NCBI GenBank assembly: GCA_016212845.1
Contig: JACRDR010000158.1
Span: 1-7,612 of the forward strand
Direction: 5' to 3'
Origin: Elusimicrobiota bacterium
Lineage (GTDB): Bacteria > Elusimicrobiota > Elusimicrobia > UBA1565 > JACRDR01
Length of the DNA: 7,612 nt
Position 1 is the stretch's first letter. Each line of letters opens with the position of its first letter. Both the position numbers and the translations under genes were made by a program. The notes beneath the pieces are model-generated. The model was not told where the DNA came from. It searched no databases and saw only the letters and a list, made by a program, of their open reading frames with translations. Positions 6,086 through 7,612 of this stretch are shown here, one piece after another.

Positions 6086-7612
6086 ATGTCAGCGCTCGGG
6101 CCGGCCGGCGCGAGCGAATCCGGGGATTATTGGAGGCGCCACGCCGCGGACGCCGTGCATTGGAACGCTTGGAACGAGCGGACACTGGCGCTCGCCCGCG
6201 AGTCGGACCGTCCGCTCTTCGTCTCCGTCGGCTTTCTCGCGTGCCATTGGTGTCTCGTAATGGAGCGAGAGACGTTCCAGGACGCGCGCGTCGCGAGGCT
6301 CCTCAACGAACGCTTCGTGCCCGTGCTCGTCGACCGCGAGGAGCGGCCCGATCTGGATCGCCGCTTCATGACCGCCGCCGCCGCCGCGGGCTGGGAGACC
6401 GGCTGGCCGCTCAACCTGTGGCTGACGCCCGGCCTCGACCCCTTCCATTCGGAAACGTACCTACCGCCCGAAAGCCGCGACGGCAGGCCGGGGCTCCGTC
6501 CCCTGCTCGAGGACGTCGACCGCCTCTGGCGCGAGCGCCGGGCCGACGTGCTCGCGGACGCTGCGGGCCTCAAAGAGGCGCTCGCCGTCCGCGACCGAGA
6601 GCTGCGGCTCGAGAAGGAGCACGATCCCGAAGTCTCCACCCGGGCCGCGCGCGCGCTCGCGGCCTCTTACGACGGCGCCGGATTCGGACCGCCGCCCAGA
6701 GTCCCCCGGCCCGCGCTCCACGATTTTTTCCTCTACCGCCGCTTCCGGACCGGCGACCGGGCCGCGCTCGAGCTTTCGGTCCGGGCCCTGCGCCGGATGG
6801 CGGAGGGCGCGATCTTCGACGCGGTCGACGGAGGCTTCCACCGCTACGCCTCGGACCCCGAGTGGCGGCGGCCGCACTACGAAAAGCTCCTCGCCGACAA
6901 CGCGGCGCTCGCGCGCGCGTACCTGCGGGCCTACGCCGCCTCCGGAGACCCGGAGCTCGCCCAGGTCGCGCGAGCCACGCTCGATTGGATGCTCGCGGAG
7001 CTCGCTCTGCCGGGCGGCGGCTTGGCCGCGGGCCTCGCGGCCGACAGCCCGCCGGCTCCCGGCGCCGCGCCGGAGGAGGGCGCCTATTACCGTGAAGGCG
7101 CGCGCGGCGGACGTCCGCGCCCCCCGCGGGACGGGCAGGCGGTGACGGCGTCCAACGGAACGGCGCTCTCCGCGCTCGCGCTGGGAGCCTCCCTGCTGAA
7201 AGAGCCGCGCTGGGGAAACGCGGCGGCTGGGCTCGGCCGGTTCTTCGAAACCCTGCTAAGCACCGGCGCGGGACGTCTCACCCACCGCGCTCCGGGAGGC
7301 GGGCCGGAGGCGTTTCCCGCCGATTACGCGGCGGCGATCGAGGGCTTTCTCGACCTCTTCGAATGGGACTTCGAAACGTCTAGGCTCGATCGCGCGGGCG
7401 CGTGGGGAGTCCGGCTCGAGGAGCTCGTCTTTCGCGCGGACGGACGCTGCGACTCCGACGAGCCCGCGCCATGCGAGGAGGCCGCGGCCCTGTCGGCGTT
7501 CTCGCGGCTGCACGCCGCGACCGGAGACCGCCGCTGGAAGCGCGCGGCCGCGGCCCTCCTGCGAAAGCACGCGGCGGTCCTGCGCGAGACTCCGCTGTCG
7601 TCGCCGTCGCTC
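6086..7612 (+). CDS. DUF255 / YyaL-type thioredoxin-domain protein (partial, 3' end off window)
   Basis: The frame stays open for 509 codons from ATG 6086 to the window edge. The N-terminal part is the thioredoxin-like DUF255 domain (Thioredox_DsbH type): HAADAVHWNAW (19-29), CHWC (53-56) followed by VMERE, VDREERPDLD (82-91) and GWPLNLWLTP (106-115). After it comes an (alpha/alpha)6-barrel-like part related to N-acylglucosamine 2-epimerases, with FHRY (251-254), a family HYEK..ADNAALARAYL block (from 264) and ADYAAAIEGFLDLF further on. The CxxC suggests thiol redox activity; the true biochemical role of YyaL/SPATA20-like proteins is not settled. The usual stretch of about 90-100 residues between the E-G-x-[FY]-Y motif and the conserved DDKxLTxWN block looks absent: EEGAYY (330-335) runs almost straight into RDGQAVTASNG (348-358). 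An in-frame ATG at 6014, with GAGAGG 10 bases upstream, would add 24 residues and make a plausible signal peptide, but those codons are less GC-rich and would collide with the Rrf2 start. The family call is firm; the start and cellular location are uncertain. Confidence 0.85.
   Translation, partial: MSALGPAGASESGDYWRRHAADAVHWNAWNERTLALARESDRPLFVSVGFLACHWCLVMERETFQDARVARLLNERFVPVLVDREERPDLDRRFMTAAAAAGWETGWPLNLWLTPGLDPFHSETYLPPESRDGRPGLRPLLEDVDRLWRERRADVLADAAGLKEALAVRDRELRLEKEHDPEVSTRAARALAASYDGAGFGPPPRVPRPALHDFFLYRRFRTGDRAALELSVRALRRMAEGAIFDAVDGGFHRYASDPEWRRPHYEKLLADNAALARAYLRAYAASGDPELAQVARATLDWMLAELALPGGGLAAGLAADSPPAPGAAPEEGAYYREGARGGRPRPPRDGQAVTASNGTALSALALGASLLKEPRWGNAAAGLGRFFETLLSTGAGRLTHRAPGGGPEAFPADYAAAIEGFLDLFEWDFETSRLDRAGAWGVRLEELVFRADGRCDSDEPAPCEEAAALSAFSRLHAATGDRRWKRAAAALLRKHAAVLRETPLSSPSL

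Noticed and set aside
6060..6095. Possible minus-strand promoter with CTGACA and AGGAAT 17 bases apart
   Set aside because: The -10 matches the consensus at only three positions, and the organism's promoter preferences are unknown; too weak to list as a feature.
6058..7095. Plus-strand open frame of 345 codons starting near the divergent region
   Set aside because: The product is extremely arginine-rich. The frame starting at 6086 carries the conserved DUF255 motifs and is the real one.
1..7612. RNA genes, CRISPR arrays, insertion sequences or rho-independent terminators
   Set aside because: I saw no tRNA-like clover leaf, regularly spaced repeats, terminal inverted repeats with a transposase, or hairpin followed by a T-run. 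The coding sequence is continuous apart from the short divergent region.

Overview
The window is a very GC-rich, almost fully coding stretch of bacterial DNA. It carries most of a minus-strand operon for a periplasmic, quinol-fed, molybdenum-dependent reductase of the NapA (nitrate reductase) type. Diverging from it is one plus-strand gene for a DUF255/YyaL-type thioredoxin-domain protein that runs off the right edge. High GC, twin-arginine (Tat) leaders and NapG/NapH-type electron carriers suggest a Gram-negative respiratory bacterium. An acidobacterium, a myxobacterial/deltaproteobacterial lineage or a similar high-GC phylum would fit, but no marker in the window fixes the taxon.

Minus-strand operon, in transcription order (right to left): an Rrf2-family regulator with a three-cysteine iron-sulfur signature (5599-6012); a 923-residue Tat-exported NapA-like molybdopterin oxidoreductase (2831-5602); two tandem, related Tat-exported four-cluster ferredoxins of the NapG type (2207-2824 and 1600-2214); a NapH-type membrane polyferredoxin with an extra C-terminal extracytoplasmic domain (36-1607); and the first 13 codons of a further gene (1-39). 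Neighbouring genes overlap by 4 or 8 bases or are 6 bases apart, so the set is very probably co-transcribed and translationally coupled. The inferred electron path is menaquinol to NapH, then the two NapG-like proteins, then the NapA-like catalytic subunit. No NapB, NapC, NapD or NapF homologue lies inside the window.

The divergent region (about 6013-6085) is less GC-rich than the genes around it. It contains a 22-base imperfect palindrome that is a good candidate operator for the Rrf2 protein, placed to control both the operon and the divergent gene.

The points most worth following up are: departures of the NapA-like protein from the nitrate reductase consensus near the substrate channel; the fusion of NapH to a histidine-bearing YtkA-like domain; the duplicated NapG; the palindrome; and the shortened DUF255 protein, which may be secreted. 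There are no RNA genes, CRISPR arrays, insertion sequences or gene-free stretches over 300 bases.
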